NCBI RefSeq assembly: GCF_020379485.1
Contig: NW_026014728.1
Coordinates: forward strand, 17,206 to 81,205
DNA from: Brassica napus
Lineage: Eukaryota > Streptophyta > Magnoliopsida > Brassicales > Brassicaceae
Reading direction: 5' to 3'
DNA: 64,000 nucleotides
In this document: positions 23,075 through 34,827 of the stretch, piece after piece
How the letters are laid out: each line of letters begins with the position of its first letter
Numbering within the stretch: position 1 is the first letter of the stretch
Notes under the pieces: model-generated
The model's database searches: none
The model's input: only the letters and a program-made list of their open reading frames with translations
What the model was told of the DNA's origin: nothing
Made by a program: the position numbers and the translations under genes

Positions 23075-26000
23075 TTAGGCGAGATCAGGTTCCGATAAAG
23101 GAATGTTGGTTCCTTCTTCGGGTTTTCCATCTGTGAAGTAAGGTTTTAGCTTCTGCCCATTGACTGTGAACTTCCTCCCATTCTCTTCCAAGACAACAGC
23201 TCCATAAGGTCTAACCTCTGTGATGGTGAAAGGTCCGGACCAACGAGACTTAAGCTTTCCAGGAAATAGCTTGAGTCTAGAGTTGAACAGAAGGACTTTG
23301 TCTCCAGCAGTGAAGTCTCTCGGGATTATCTTCCTGTCATGTCACGCCTTAGTTCTTTCCTTGTAGATTTTGGTGTTCTCATAGGCGTTCAACCGAATCT
23401 CGTCCAGCTCGTTCAACTGAACCATCCTCCTTTCTGCAGCGGTTTTAATGTCGAAGTTCATCAACTTCATTGCCCAAAAACTACTGTACTCCAATTCCAC
23501 AGGTAGGTGACAAGACTTTCCATAGACCAGATTAAAAGGAGTGGTGCCCAAGGGAGTCTTGTAGGCGGTTCTATACGCCCATAAGGCGTCATCAAGCTTC
23601 ACAGCCCAGTCTTTCCTTGTTTTGCCTACAGCTTTCTCCAAAATCCCCTTGATTTCTCGGTTCGATATTTCAACCTGCCCACTTGTCTGAGGATGATAAG
23701 GAGTAGCTACCTTATGCTTTACTCCATGTTTCTTCAGCAGTTTATCGAACGTCTTGTTGATGAAGTGAGAGCCGCCATCACTAATAACCACTCTCGGGAT
23801 CCCGAATCTTGGAAAAATGACTGTCTTGAACATTTTCTTGACAACACTAGAGTCATTTGTCTTGCTGGCTACTGCTTCCACCAATTTGGAGACATAATCA
23901 ACCGCGACCAGGATGTACTCATTTCCATAAGAAGATGGGAAAGGGCCCATAAAATCAATTCCCCATACATCAAAAACTTCAACTTCAAGGATGAAATTTT
24001 GGGGCATCTCATTTCTCTTACTGATGTTTCCCTTTCGCTGACATGCATCACACTTTGAGACAAACTCATGGGCGTCTCTGAAAAGTGTAGGCCACCAGTA
24101 ACCAGCCTGCAGGACCTTAGAAACCGTCTTGAATGTTGCAAAATGGCCTGCGTATTCTGAACTGTGGCAGTGGAAAAGAATCCCTTGCATCTCATTCTCC
24201 AGAACACATCTCCTGAATAAACCATCTGAGCATCTCTTGTAGAGGAAGGGATAATCCCAGTAGTAGTGGTTCACATCTCTCATGAACTTCTTCCTTTCAT
24301 ACCCCTTCAGGTTCGGTGGTTCAATTCCAGCACATAGGTAGTTTGCAAAGTCTGCAAACCATGGGAGATCATCCTGAATTTGTCTCATGACACAGCAATC
24401 AGCCTGATCCAAATACTCATCTTCCAGCAAGGTGATCACATAGACATTCTCCTCGGGTAATGTATCATCTAGTGGTGTTTCAGCTTCCACTCTCATTCGG
24501 GAAAGATGATCTGCCACTCCATTTTCTGCTCCTCTCTTGTCTCTGATCTCAATATCAAACTCCTGTAGCAGTAAGATCCACCTTAAGAGTCTCGGTTTAG
24601 CATCTTTTTTCGTCATCAGGTACTTCAAGGCTGCATGATCTGTGTGCACAATTACTTTCGAGCCCACCAAATAGGACCTGAACTTCTCGAAAGCATAAAC
24701 TACTGCCAGCAACTCCTTCTCAGTGGTAGCATACTTGATTTGAGCATCATCAAGCGTTCGGTTGGCATAATAGATCACATGGAGTTTCTTGTCTTTTCTC
24801 TGCCCCAAAACAGCTCCAATCGCGTAATCACTTGCGTCACACATTATTTCAAATGGCAAGTCCCAATCCGGTGGCTGCACAATGGGAGCACTGACTAGAG
24901 ACTTCTTGAGAATCTGAAACGCAGCGAGGCAGTCAGCATCAAAAACAAACTTCGCTTCTTTGCACAGCAGACGGGTGAGTGGCCTCGCTATCATAGAGAA
25001 GTCTTTGATAAACCTCCTGTAGAAACCGGCATGTCCCAGAAAACTCCAAATATCCCTCACTGTCCTAGGAGGCTGTAGGCTGGTCATAACTTCAATCTTT
25101 GCTTTGTCAACCTCGATACCCTGCTCTGATATCCTGTGACCCAAAACAATGCCATCTTTCACCATGAAATGGCACTTCTCCCAATTTAGCACCAAGTTCT
25201 TCTCCTCACATCTTTCCAGCACCTTGTACAGATTAGCAAGGCAGTCGGTAAATGAAGAACCGTAGACTGAGAAATCGTCCATAAAAACCTCCATAATGTC
25301 CTCAATAAGATCAGTAAAGATCGACATCATGCATCTCTGGAAAGTGGCAGGAGCATTGCACAATCCGAAGGGCATTCTCCTGTAGGCAAAAGTACCGTAT
25401 GGACAGGTGAATGTTGTCTTCTCTTGGTCCTCTGGATGAATGGGTATCTGAAAGAACCCGGAGTAGCCATCGAGAAAACAGTAGTAGGGGTGGTTGGCTA
25501 GTCTTTCCAGCATCTGGTCAATGAAAGGAAGTGGGAAGTGGTCCTTCCTTGTGGCTGAGTTTAGCTTCCTGTAGTCAATGCACATCCTATGCCCTGTGAC
25601 TGTTCTGGTAGGAATCAGCTCAGCCTTCTCATTTGTGATGACAGTGATGCCACCCTTCTTAGGAACCACATGAACCGGGCTCACCCAGGTGCTGTCTGAA
25701 ATTGGGTAGATCACCCCTACACTCAACAGCTTTAGAATCTCCTTTTTCATAACTTCCATCAGTTTGGGATTCAGTCTTCGCTGGTGCTCTATGGACGTCT
25801 TTGACTCATCTTCCAAGTGAATCTTGTGCATGCAAAGATCTGGAGAAATACCTGTAATATCATCCAAAGAGTACCCCAATGCTTTTCTATACTTTCGCAA
25901 TTTTGAAAGAAGCAAAGCGGTCTCCACATTATTCAGGTTAGCACAAATAATAACAGGATATGTGGAATTCGGTCCCAAGAATGCATACCTCAGCCCAGCT

Positions 26001-28756
26001 GGGAGGGCTTTAAGTTCCACCTTTGGAGCATTCTCCTCACTCCAATCTGGTTGGGAGGATGACGGTTTGACGGTTTTATCGGTGCCTGAGTCTTCAAGGC
26101 TGACATAGGCGACATGCTTCTCAATCGGTGAGGCTGAATCCAAAATCTCGGAAAATCCAACCACTTCTTGGTTCATGAACCCGAACTCACTCTCCCTTTT
26201 GGTCAATGCGACTTGTAGAGGATCATCAGTGTGCAACTCTTCATCCATTTCCTCCACCAGTTCAGTCAATGTATCAACCCAGAAAGTCTGTCCATCAATA
26301 GTCGGATTTTTCAGCACCTTCTCCACATTGTATCTCATCACCATGTCTTCTAGACGTAAGTCTATATGCCCATTCTGTACATCAATCATGGCTCCAGCAG
26401 TAGCTAAAAACGGTCTGCCCAAAATGAGAGGATCTTTAGGTTCTTCTTCCAGCTCCAGAACTACAAAATCGGTAAGCACATATCCCTTTCCAACACCAAC
26501 AGGGATGTTTTCTAGTACACCGACCGGTCTTCGCACTGATCGGTCAGCAAGGACCAAGGAGATCCTTGTAGGTTTGTAGTTCGTCATGCCTAGCCTCTCA
26601 GAGACAGAGAAAGGCATTAGGCTCACTCCTAAACCAAGATCGCAGAGACTCTTCTCAAAGGTAAGTGATCCAATGCGGCATGGTAGAACAAATGCTCCTG
26701 GATCTTCACACTTTTTAGGCATGACATTTTGTAGAACTGCGCTACATTCCTCATTGAGCATCAACACACCACGCTCTAGGCTCATCTTATCGGTAAGAAT
26801 CTCCTTCATGTACCTTTTAAGAGAAGGTACCATCTTCACCGCTTCAACGAATGGCAATCTCACATGTAACTCCCCAACAAGGTTCTTTAGCTTCTCGTAC
26901 TCACGTTCTTTGATCTTCTGCCTTGGTCTGGATGGGTATGGAGCCTTAGGAACATAAGCAGGAGGCGCCACATACACCTCTTCAGGTTCAGAGGAATTTG
27001 GCTTTGTTGACACGGGATCGGTCGATCCAGAAGGACCGGATCGATCGATCTCCTTCCCCTTGGATCGGTCGATCTGTTCTTTAGATCGGTCGATCTCTTT
27101 CTCATTCGATCCCTCAATCGTTTTTCCACTCCTAAGTGTTACAGCATTCACAAACTCCTTGGGATTCGTCTCTGACTTCCCTGGTAGAAATCCAGGTGCT
27201 GTTCTGCTGCTGGAGGCGGTTTGAGCAACTTGCTTTTCCAAAACTTTCAAATGGGTGTTCAAAGTTTCAAACTTCCCATTAAGCTCTCCATACATGTTAT
27301 CCACCTTGGTGTTTATCTCTGCAGTGCTATTCTTCTGACCTTCTAGCACCATTTGCAGCATCTTCTTAATTTCGTTATCCTGAGAAGACTGCGACGAAGA
27401 GGCATTCCCTTGATTCTGGTAGTTGTTGAACTGCTGCCTTTGCTGAAATCCTGAGTTGCCCGAGTTGTTCCCCTGATATTGGTTTCTGTTCTGATATCCT
27501 TGGTTGAACACACTCTGGTTCTGATTTTGGTTCTGCCTGTTTCCTGCCTGAGGGTAGGACTGATGTTGTGGATTCTCCACATTGTTGCTCCGGTAAGACA
27601 GATTATTTTGCTGATTTTGACTCCATCCAAGGTTCTGATTGTAGCCTCTGTTGTAGTTTCCTTGACCACCAATGTAGTTCACGTCAGCTTGCATATCATC
27701 TGAATCATCACCAACAGTTTCTTGTGAGGAACGATAGCCTTGCTCCTCCACAAATTTCACAGATTTTTGATCTCTCTTGAGAAGCATCTCAATCTTGGCA
27801 TTCAGCTCGTCTATCTTCTTGGATTCATAACCAACACCCTTCTGGCTGGTGTCAAACCTTGACTTGCGGTTTGCTTTGCTGGATGACAGGTTGTTCAGCA
27901 AGGTGTAAGCTTCTTCAACAGTCTTGGTCATGAAATCACCATTACTTGCTGTGTCCATGGCATCTTGACTCTCTTCATGAACTCCATTATAGAAAATGTT
28001 CAGCAAGCTCACATCAGTGTAACCATGGTGAGGACAGTCCTGTGTGTACTCCTTGAAACGCTCCCAAGCCTCATGAAAGCTTTCTGAATCAAGCTGCTGA
28101 AAGCTTCCAATTCTGCTTCTCAGATATGTGGACCTTGACTTGGTGAAGAAATGCTGTAGAAAAGCAGCTCTTGTCTCTTCCCATGTAGTAAGAGATCCTG
28201 GAGGGATGGACTTTAACCATCTGATAGCTTTATCAGCTAAGGAAAACGGGAACAAACTGCATTTCAAAGCGCCTTGAGGAACTCCATTATGTCTGTTGGT
28301 GTCACAGACTCGCTCAAAATGTTCCAAGTGATACATCGGGTCCTCAGACGGGTTTCCATGAAACGGATTTTTCTCCACCAAATTAATGAGACCAGACTTG
28401 ATCTCAAAGTCTCTTCTCTCAATGGGAGGTGGGCGAATCCCAGAACGATCGGCATAGAATGCATCTGGTGTATCATAATGTGCAAGCGTCATCCTAGGCA
28501 TGCCATAGTCTCCAGCCTGTTGTCTTGCAGCTACACCAGCCTGCTGATTATCACCAGCATTGTTGCCTTCTCGTCCATCTACAGGAATTGGATTTTGCGG
28601 GTTGTCCTGAAACTGGTCTTCTTGGTGTTCAGCCATTTCAACCTCTTCAGCGGACTCAAGTCTTTTCTTTTTCACTTGTCTCTCTAGGCGTCCGAGCTCT
28701 AACTCCAAAGGTATTAAATTCGATGGTCCTTTGCTTCTAGTATGAAATCCGCTCAT
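23075..28756 (-). pseudogene. Athila gag-pol polyprotein with one premature stop near the C terminus
   Basis: Open from the ATG at 28756 for 1,804 residues to a TGA at 23342-23344. The frame then continues about 88 codons to a TAA at 23075-23077. The TGA falls in KERTKA-stop-HDRKI, where relatives have tryptophan, so it looks like TGG to TGA. Domains: gag at about residues 130-290 ([15 protein letters not shown]...), an N/Q-rich linker at 360-450 with no CCHC knuckle seen, protease near 706 (DLGLG, where D-x-G-A is usual), reverse transcriptase with FMDDF near 1158, RNase H with CDASDYAIG near 1306, and integrase with an H-H-C-C finger near 1530-1572 and Asp1601, Asp1660, Glu1696. An IDRS-rich insert near 553-575 is encoded by the palindromic words. 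Loss of the integrase tail may matter little; otherwise the protein looks functional. Confidence 0.92.
27014..27110. repeat. Palindromic-word cluster inside the gag-protease linker
   Basis: Four copies of GATCGGTCGATC or GATCGATCGATC in about 90 bp, here translated as repeated IDRS in the gag-pol frame. The first pair has nearly the same spacing and flanks (word, CCANAAGGACCG, word) as the pairs in the LTR. Confidence 0.85.
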
Positions 28757-28869
28757 TCACCTGAAAACACAAACAGAAAGAGAAAGACAGAAACATTAGA
28801 CAAAATAAAAATGCTATAGTCTTAAACTGATCATTAACTCTAGGGTGACCAAATGGTCCCCGGCAACGG

Positions 28870-30391
28870 TGATGTTAGGAGTTTTCAAGGCTCCTAAGAC
28901 AAATGTTGTAGTATAGTGATTGTCGAACCAGTTCTGAGGGATATCAAAGCACTGAGAATGCAAGTACTCACTTAATCTAAGTGCAACCAATGATTTAGAT
29001 GGGTTTTAAACTACTACTAATACTAGAAAGCAATAACAAAATGATACTTTCTTGACTAAGGGAAAAGAGAACTCATGGGCATAGGGATTAGACCTTGGGT
29101 GATCAAGTATCGAACTAAAGATGGCAAATGATCAATCAAACTATCAACCTTAAGCCTAGACACAATTCTAATCAAGCTCTATGTCTAGATAAATGCTCAT
29201 TTGCTAACATATCTCAAACATCAAATGTCTTTGGTTGAATAATATGAAAGCAATCATTACTAACAAGTCTATTAGCTATCTTAGCACCTTTAACAACAAA
29301 TGTCTTTGGCAAAGTATACTAAAAGCCTAGGAGAGGTGTCTCAGGCATTTCATCAAACACCTTTCGGGTGGGAAATGCCTATTGATCAACTTTTGAGTGG
29401 CCAACTCAGAAGATGCATTAGGAATACTCTACTAGCAAGGAACAAGAATGATCTACACTAAAACATCCTAGAACTAACCTAATCACCCTTAATCTCCCTA
29501 ACCCATGAATTCAAAAGGTTATTACTCACTAATCTCCATGATTCCTCTTAAACCCATATTGGATTTCAGATTAATCATGTAGAGAAATAGATAAGAAATC
29601 AACAATAACACAAGAACATAACAATCAAAATCCAAGAGATGAACTTCACAAGAGAGTTTTTGTGTATTTCTCAATAGATCAAAAGATAATCTCTCTGGTG
29701 GCTACCAAAGATGTTTAAAACATAGGTTTTAGAAATGTAAAACGTCCAAAATAAATTGCAAAAAGGTCCTTGAGAAGTCATGATTTTCGGCAGCAAAATA
29801 ACGCGGAGCGACTTGCAGGTGTCGCTCCGGAAGGTCGCTCCAGGGCCGATTTTTGGTGTCTCCGGGCGAGAGGTCCCGAGCGACTTTGGTGTGTCGCTCC
29901 AACGAGTCGCTCTGGATCGGGAGCGACCTTGATAGGTCGCTCTGAGAGGTCGCTCCAGGGTCATCTAAGACTGTTCGGAGTGACGAGAACGCGAGCGACT
30001 TCATGGCGTCGCTTTAGGAGGTCGCTCCGAGAGGTGTGTGAGATGCGAGCGACCTCGGCGCGTCGCTCTGGGCAAGTCGCTTCACGGGGTGAGTATGGCG
30101 AGCGACTTCACGGGGTCGCTCCAGCTAGGTCGCTCTGAGAGGTGCTTTGGAGCGACCTCATGACGTCGCTGCGGAACCTCGCTCCCTGCTCTGCTCGTCC
30201 AATGATCACATATATCACCTCCTTTGAGCTCCAAATGCATCCAAATGTCCCTAAGAACTCCATGTGGCACTCCAGTACCTAATAGAGACTCATGTATGCA
30301 AAATGCAACCTAAAGATGTCTAAATCCTAATCTCTATGATGAAAATGCACATGGATGAATAGATAAAACAATGCAAATATGCAAGATATCA
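28870..30391 (-). repeat. 3' LTR of the small Athila-like element
   Basis: 1,522 bp, begins TGATGTTAGGAG and ends AAGATATCA on the plus strand. The segment 29806-30185 is much more GC-rich than the rest and is packed with GAGCGAC and GTCGCTC words. Open frames across it in several phases are shadows. Confidence 0.93.
29806..30185. repeat. GC-rich GAGCGAC/GTCGCTC word array in the LTR (left copy)
   Basis: About 380 bp containing around twenty words of the form GAGCGAC(C/T) or GGTCGCTC, often arranged as facing pairs 10-20 bp apart. The other LTR carries the same array at about 32570-32950. The surrounding LTR is AT-rich. Confidence 0.85.
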
Positions 30392-31633
30392 ACTCCCCCA
30401 AACTTGTTCTTTTACTTGTCCACAAGTGAACTTTCTAGAACTCATAGGGAGAGAGGTTTGAAGGTGAGAGCTCATAGCCAAAAGAAACACATAAAGCACT
30501 CAAATCAACATCTAAATTCAGCATTAGTACATCCTCTCTTATTATACTCTAGCTTCTCTAGGCCTATTCAACTCTTTTCATCCCTAAACTCATCATCATG
30601 CATTCACACATGCAAATCAGCCAACTCTCAAGTACATTAAGCATAGCATCAAGTGAATTCTTGCAAATGGTCAGTTGGTCCAAGTCATTGGGTTGGGTAA
30701 GGGAAGGCTTTTATTCAAGTGATTCAAGAGGTTCGAAACATAAAATCTTTAAGGTGGTTTACTCTCGAAACAAGTAGCCTTGACATTGCACATAATATAT
30801 CTAAGAAAGGGATCAACTCATGCATACAATGCTCAATCTCCATTGTTCTACCCTTTTCCCAAACATACAATTACACAATCATTCTCAAATGTCAAACCCA
30901 ACTCACATCTCTCACCAAAAGATCCTAAGAACATTAACTCCTTCTCTTTGAAATCTACAAGGGATTTTTCACAACCTCAAAACATTACTTAGCTCCTAAC
31001 AACTTTGCTAGCCCCTTTTTCTTTCTTTTTCTTTCTTTCATATTTTTTTTTTTTTTTTTTTTTTAAATGGGGGCCAAGACTTTTCATAACTTGAGCTAGA
31101 GGTTTTTTTTTTTTTACTTATCCCAGTAAGACAATTCACTTAAACACAAAGAGTTATTTATTTTCCTTTCATTGCTCCCAAATCATAATCACAACTCTCA
31201 CCCCCCCCCACCTATAGCTAGACAATAGAGTGCCCAATCTAGCAAGAATGAGATCAAGCATTGTCGTTCCCGATACTCTCAACATTATGCACATGTAAGA
31301 AGACTTTCCGAAGAAGGGCCTCACTCATCAAACAATTGAAAGCTAAAAGGAGGGAAAGGTTTTGGGAGTGGTCTACCACTAGAGTTGGTCAGAATAAGAT
31401 TGGGCATAAAGTTCTGTTCTCTTCTACTCAGGTCCCTCTCAAAAGCTCTGATGTCTGCTACTATTGGAACTAGGTTTGATGGACCCCTGCTCCTCAAGTT
31501 CATACACCTGAAGTGAAAGGTAGGTGAAGAAGAAGAAGGTCAGTAACAAAACAAAATTAAAATGACTTAGTCTCAAGCAAGTGACTAAATCTCAATGTTT
31601 AAATCTACTTAGAATTTGGGAACGGCGCCAATT
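30392..31633 (-). other. Internal region of the small Athila-like element, with gag N-terminal remnant
   Basis: About 1.24 kb. On the minus strand a frame from 31503 begins MNLRSRGPSNLVPIVADI, matching the first residues of the large Athila gag ([19 protein letters not shown]), but similarity stops after about 30 residues and the frame ends at 31321. No protease, reverse transcriptase or integrase is present. Poly-T tracts occur at about 31048-31064 and 31105-31115, and a C-tract at 31201-31209. This is what remains after loss of gag-pol. Confidence 0.75.
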
Positions 31634-33156
31634 TGATGTTAGGAGTTTTCAAGGCTCCTAAGACAAATGTTGTAGTATAGTGATTGTCGAACTAGTTCTG
31701 AGGGATATCAAAGCACTGAGAATGCAAGTACTCACTTAATCTAAGTGCAACCAATGATTTAGATGGGTTTTAAACTACTACTAATACTAGAAAGCAATAA
31801 CAAAATGATACTTTCTTGACTAAGGGAAAAGAGAACTCATGGGCATAGGGATTAGACCTTGGGTGATCAAGTATCGAACTAAAGATGGCAAATGATCAAT
31901 CAAACTATCAACCTTAAGCCTAGACACAATTCTAAGCAAGCTCTATGTCTAGATAAATGCTCATTTGCTAACATATCTCAAACATCAAATGTCTTTGGTT
32001 GAATAATATGAAAGCAATCATTACTAACAAGTCTATTAGCTATCTTAGCACCTTTAACAACAAATGTCTTTGGCAAAGTATACTAAAAGCCTAGGAGAGG
32101 TGTCTCAGGCATTTCATCAAACACCTTTCGGGTGGGAAATGCCTATTGATCAACTTTTGAGTGGCCAACTCAGAAGATGCATTAGGAATACTCTACTAGC
32201 AAGGAACAAGAATGATCTACACTAAAACATCCTAGAACTAACCTAATCACCCTTAATCTCCCTAACCCATGAATTCAAAAGGTGATTACTCACTAATCTC
32301 CATGATTCCTCTTAAACCCATATTGGATTTCAGATTAATCATGTAGAGAAATAGATAAGAAATCAACAATAACACAAGAACATAACAATCAAAATCCAAG
32401 AGATGAACTTCTCAAGAGAGTTTTTGTGTATTTCTCAATAGATCAAAAGATAATCTCTCTGGTGGCTACCAAAGATGTTTAAAACATAGGTTTTAGAAAT
32501 GTAAAACGTCCAAAATAAATTGCAAAAAGGTCCTTGAGAAGTCATGATTTTCGGCAGCAAAATAACGCGGAGCGACTTGCAGGTGTCGCTCCGGAAGGTC
32601 GCTCCAGGGCCGATTTTTGGTGTCTCCGGGCGAGAGGTCCCGAGCGACTTTGGTGTGTCGCTCCAACGAGTCGCTCTGGATCGGGAGCGACCTTGATAGG
32701 TCGCTCTGAGAGGTCGCTCCAGGGTCATCTAAGACTGTTCGGAGTGACGAGAACGCGAGCGACTTCATGGCGTCGCTTTAGGAGGTCGCTCCGAGAGGTG
32801 TGTGAGATGCAAGCGACCTCGGCGCGTCGCTCTGGGCAAGTCGCTTCACGGGGTGAGTATGGCGAGCGACTTCACGGGGTCGCTCCAGCTAGGTCGCTCT
32901 GAGAGGTGCTTTGGAGCGACCTCATGACGTCGCTGCGGAACCTCGCTCCCCTGCTCTGCTCGTCCAATGATCACATATATCACCTCCTTTGAGCTCCAAA
33001 TGCATCCAAATGTCCCTAAGAACTCCATGTGGCACTCCAGTACCTAATAGAGACTCATGTATGCAAAATGCAACCTAAACATGTCTAAATCCTAATCTCT
33101 ATGATGAAAATGCACATGGATGAATAGATAAAACAATGCAAATATGCAAGATATCA
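31634..33156 (-). repeat. 5' LTR of the small Athila-like element
   Basis: 1,523 bp, near-identical to 28870-30391, including the GC-rich word array at 32570-32950. Confidence 0.93.
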
Positions 33157-33172
33157 AACGGCGCCAAAAACT

Positions 33173-34494
33173 TGATGTGTCGAGTTTTAACCCGATTATC
33201 TAACTGCAAGTGCACAGTAAAGTACGCAGTAGTAATGCGGGATCGAATCCACAGGGACCGATGATCACACGTAGAGTTGCAGACAAGTTAATAGCTACAG
33301 CGAACAAAGATATAATTTTGATGGTTTTTATTTAATTTTCTTTAGTGTCACAAATCATAAACAAGCTGTAAAAAGATGATTTAAACGATTTGAAAACTAT
33401 TTTAAAACAAACGTTGGGCATTGGGAATTCTCAGGGATTTCTTTTTAATCAAGATACAATTAATGGCAGACACAGGGATATATTAAGAACCGTCTAGAAC
33501 TCAAACACGATATTAGAATTAACCTACTTCCGTAGCGCTAATTCTCTATGTTATAGAAATCTCCACACTAACTTCCGCTGAGTTTCAATTTCTAAACAAG
33601 CATTAAGAACAGGTTCAATATGTTCACAAAGCGCAATAACATCAACTTCCGAGGTTTAGGACACTTTGCTCATCTAAAGTATTTTCGGAAATTCAAACAA
33701 TCACTTTCGGTGCATCAAACAATCTGAAATCATGAACTAAGTGATCAATTCAGTTCAAGCAGTAAGAAATCCATTAGATGAAGAACCAAAACGTAATCCC
33801 TTAGTCTACACACGTTTTATGAATCAAAACATCAAGAAATCCCCTATGAGAACCCCCTAAACCCAACTAGATGACTACTCACACATAACTAAGCAAGAAC
33901 AACACGATTTTAATGAAGAAAACATGATAAGATTGTATTAAAACAGAGGAAAGGTTCAGAAGATCTTCTCCAAATGGTTTTGAGATGAACTCCTTTACAA
34001 ATCTTCACAAATCACACAAAACAAGTACAAAACTCTCAAATCTCTCTCAAGAACTTGTAAATCTCCTTCTTGGTCGCCCCTGGTCTTTTCTGAGTCCCAA
34101 AGGTCGAGTTCTTGCGTCTCTTATTGAGGGGAGTGGGTAAAAAGGAGTGAAAAGCTCGTTTGTGCGTGTGGAGCCCGTAGAGCGTGGGATCGGTCGATCC
34201 ACATGGACCGGATCGGTCGATCTAGTGCATGAAAGCGTGGGATCGGTCGATCCACATGTACCGGATCGGTCGATCTCACGTCCTGTGCGATCAATACTTC
34301 TCATTCGGTCCATTGTTCGGTCCATCTTGCTTCTGAATAAATCCCGAATGCGTTCTTTTCTTGCAAGCTATCTAGTAACCTGCATATTACACTTAAGAAC
34401 ACCAAAACGCATCAAATAGACCAAAACATTAATTAAAACCGACCATTTAATTTCTCCAAAACGAGTTTAAAACCGTTAAAAACACGGAATATCA
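33173..34494 (-). repeat. 5' LTR of the Athila element
   Basis: 1,322 bp, near-identical to 18694-20015, with the word cluster at about 34187-34280. One word that reads GATCGATCGATC in the other LTR reads GATCGGTCGATC here. The primer-binding site adjoins at 33157-33172 and is interrupted by the small element. Confidence 0.95.
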
Positions 34495-34661
34495 GATGTG
34501 AGAGTAGAACCATCCTTGGTTCCACTAGAATCTTCTCCAGTCATAGTCGTAGAACGAAGAGTACCTTGATAAAGAGATCAAGAATACTTAGATGAAAGGA
34601 ATGAAGATAGAGTAGGTCAAGAATCGAAAACCTATAATTTTAGGTTATAGCACTGATACCA
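34495..34661 (-). pseudogene. 5' leader and gag start of copia element 1
   Basis: The separated 5' piece of copia element 1. On the minus strand, downstream of the right LTR, come the primer-binding site (34649-34661), a short leader, and an ATG at 34544 beginning M-T-G-E-D-S-S. The frame runs into the Athila insertion at 34495 and continues in phase at 18693, once one GATGT is removed. Confidence 0.85.
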
Positions 34662-34822
34662 TGTCAAAATTCTAGTTTGGTATAAAGAGTTTTCTTATTA
34701 TTCAATGTCGTAGTAGGCGTTTGCTTCTTATACGCATAGTTGACCTAATACAATCTTTAATTATTTGTCTATACATCCTTATATAAGAAATAATTACATA
34801 AAAGGTCATAACTCTCTCAATA
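34662..34822 (-). repeat. 5' LTR of copia element 1
   Basis: 161 bp matching 14112-14269, followed on the plus-strand right by CACTG at 34823-34827. Confidence 0.92.
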
Positions 34823-34827
34823 CACTG

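Larger units (their letters stand above)
28870..33156 (-). mobile_element. Small non-autonomous Athila-like LTR element (inner layer)
   Basis: 4,287 bp with LTRs 28870-30391 and 31634-33156 (1,522 and 1,523 bp, about seven or eight differences by eye). AACGG lies on both outer edges (28865-28869 and 33157-33161). The insertion point is inside the primer-binding site of the host Athila element: joining the flanks across one AACGG restores the standard GGCGCCGTTGCCGGGG. The internal region is only about 1.24 kb, with a purine tract next to the left LTR (CAAGTTTGGGGGAGT) and a GGCGCC-containing primer-binding site next to the right LTR. Only an N-terminal gag remnant is present, so it must depend on proteins from a full Athila. 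Confidence 0.94.
18694..34494 (-). mobile_element. Athila-type Ty3/gypsy retrotransposon (middle layer)
   Basis: The LTRs 18694-20015 and 33173-34494 are both 1,322 bp and nearly identical (about four or five differences by eye). GATGT lies at both outer edges (18689-18693 and 34495-34499). A purine tract (CAAGTCTGGGGGAGT) abuts the left LTR. The primer-binding site TTTTTGGCGCCGTT... next to the right LTR is the usual Athila one, split by the inner element. Gene order on the minus strand is gag-pol (28756-23075) then an extra Athila ORF1-type gene (22826-21339), as in Athila. Native length is about 11.5 kb. It inserted in the gag start of copia element 1. The LTR identity points to a recent insertion. 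Confidence 0.95.
14112..34822 (-). mobile_element. Ty1/copia retrotransposon 1 (outer layer of a three-layer nest)
   Basis: The LTRs are 14112-14269 and 34662-34822 (158 and 161 bp, with about six substitutions and one 3-bp indel by eye). Both outer sides carry CACTG (14107-14111 and 34823-34827). On the minus strand a purine tract (CAACTTGAGGGGGG) abuts the left LTR. TGGTATCAGTGCT, a primer-binding site for initiator-Met tRNA with one change from the usual plant form, abuts the right LTR. Native sequence is only 14112-18693 and 34495-34822 (about 4.9 kb); the rest is the Athila insertion. LTR ends are TATT...GACA rather than TG...CA. The divergence is higher than for the inner elements, as expected for the oldest layer. 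Confidence 0.93.

Noticed and set aside
29671..30270. Several overlapping frames in the small element LTR (and at 32435-33028)
   Set aside because: They come from the GAGCGAC/GTCGCTC array, which opens all frames by being GC-rich; the same frames occur in both LTR copies.
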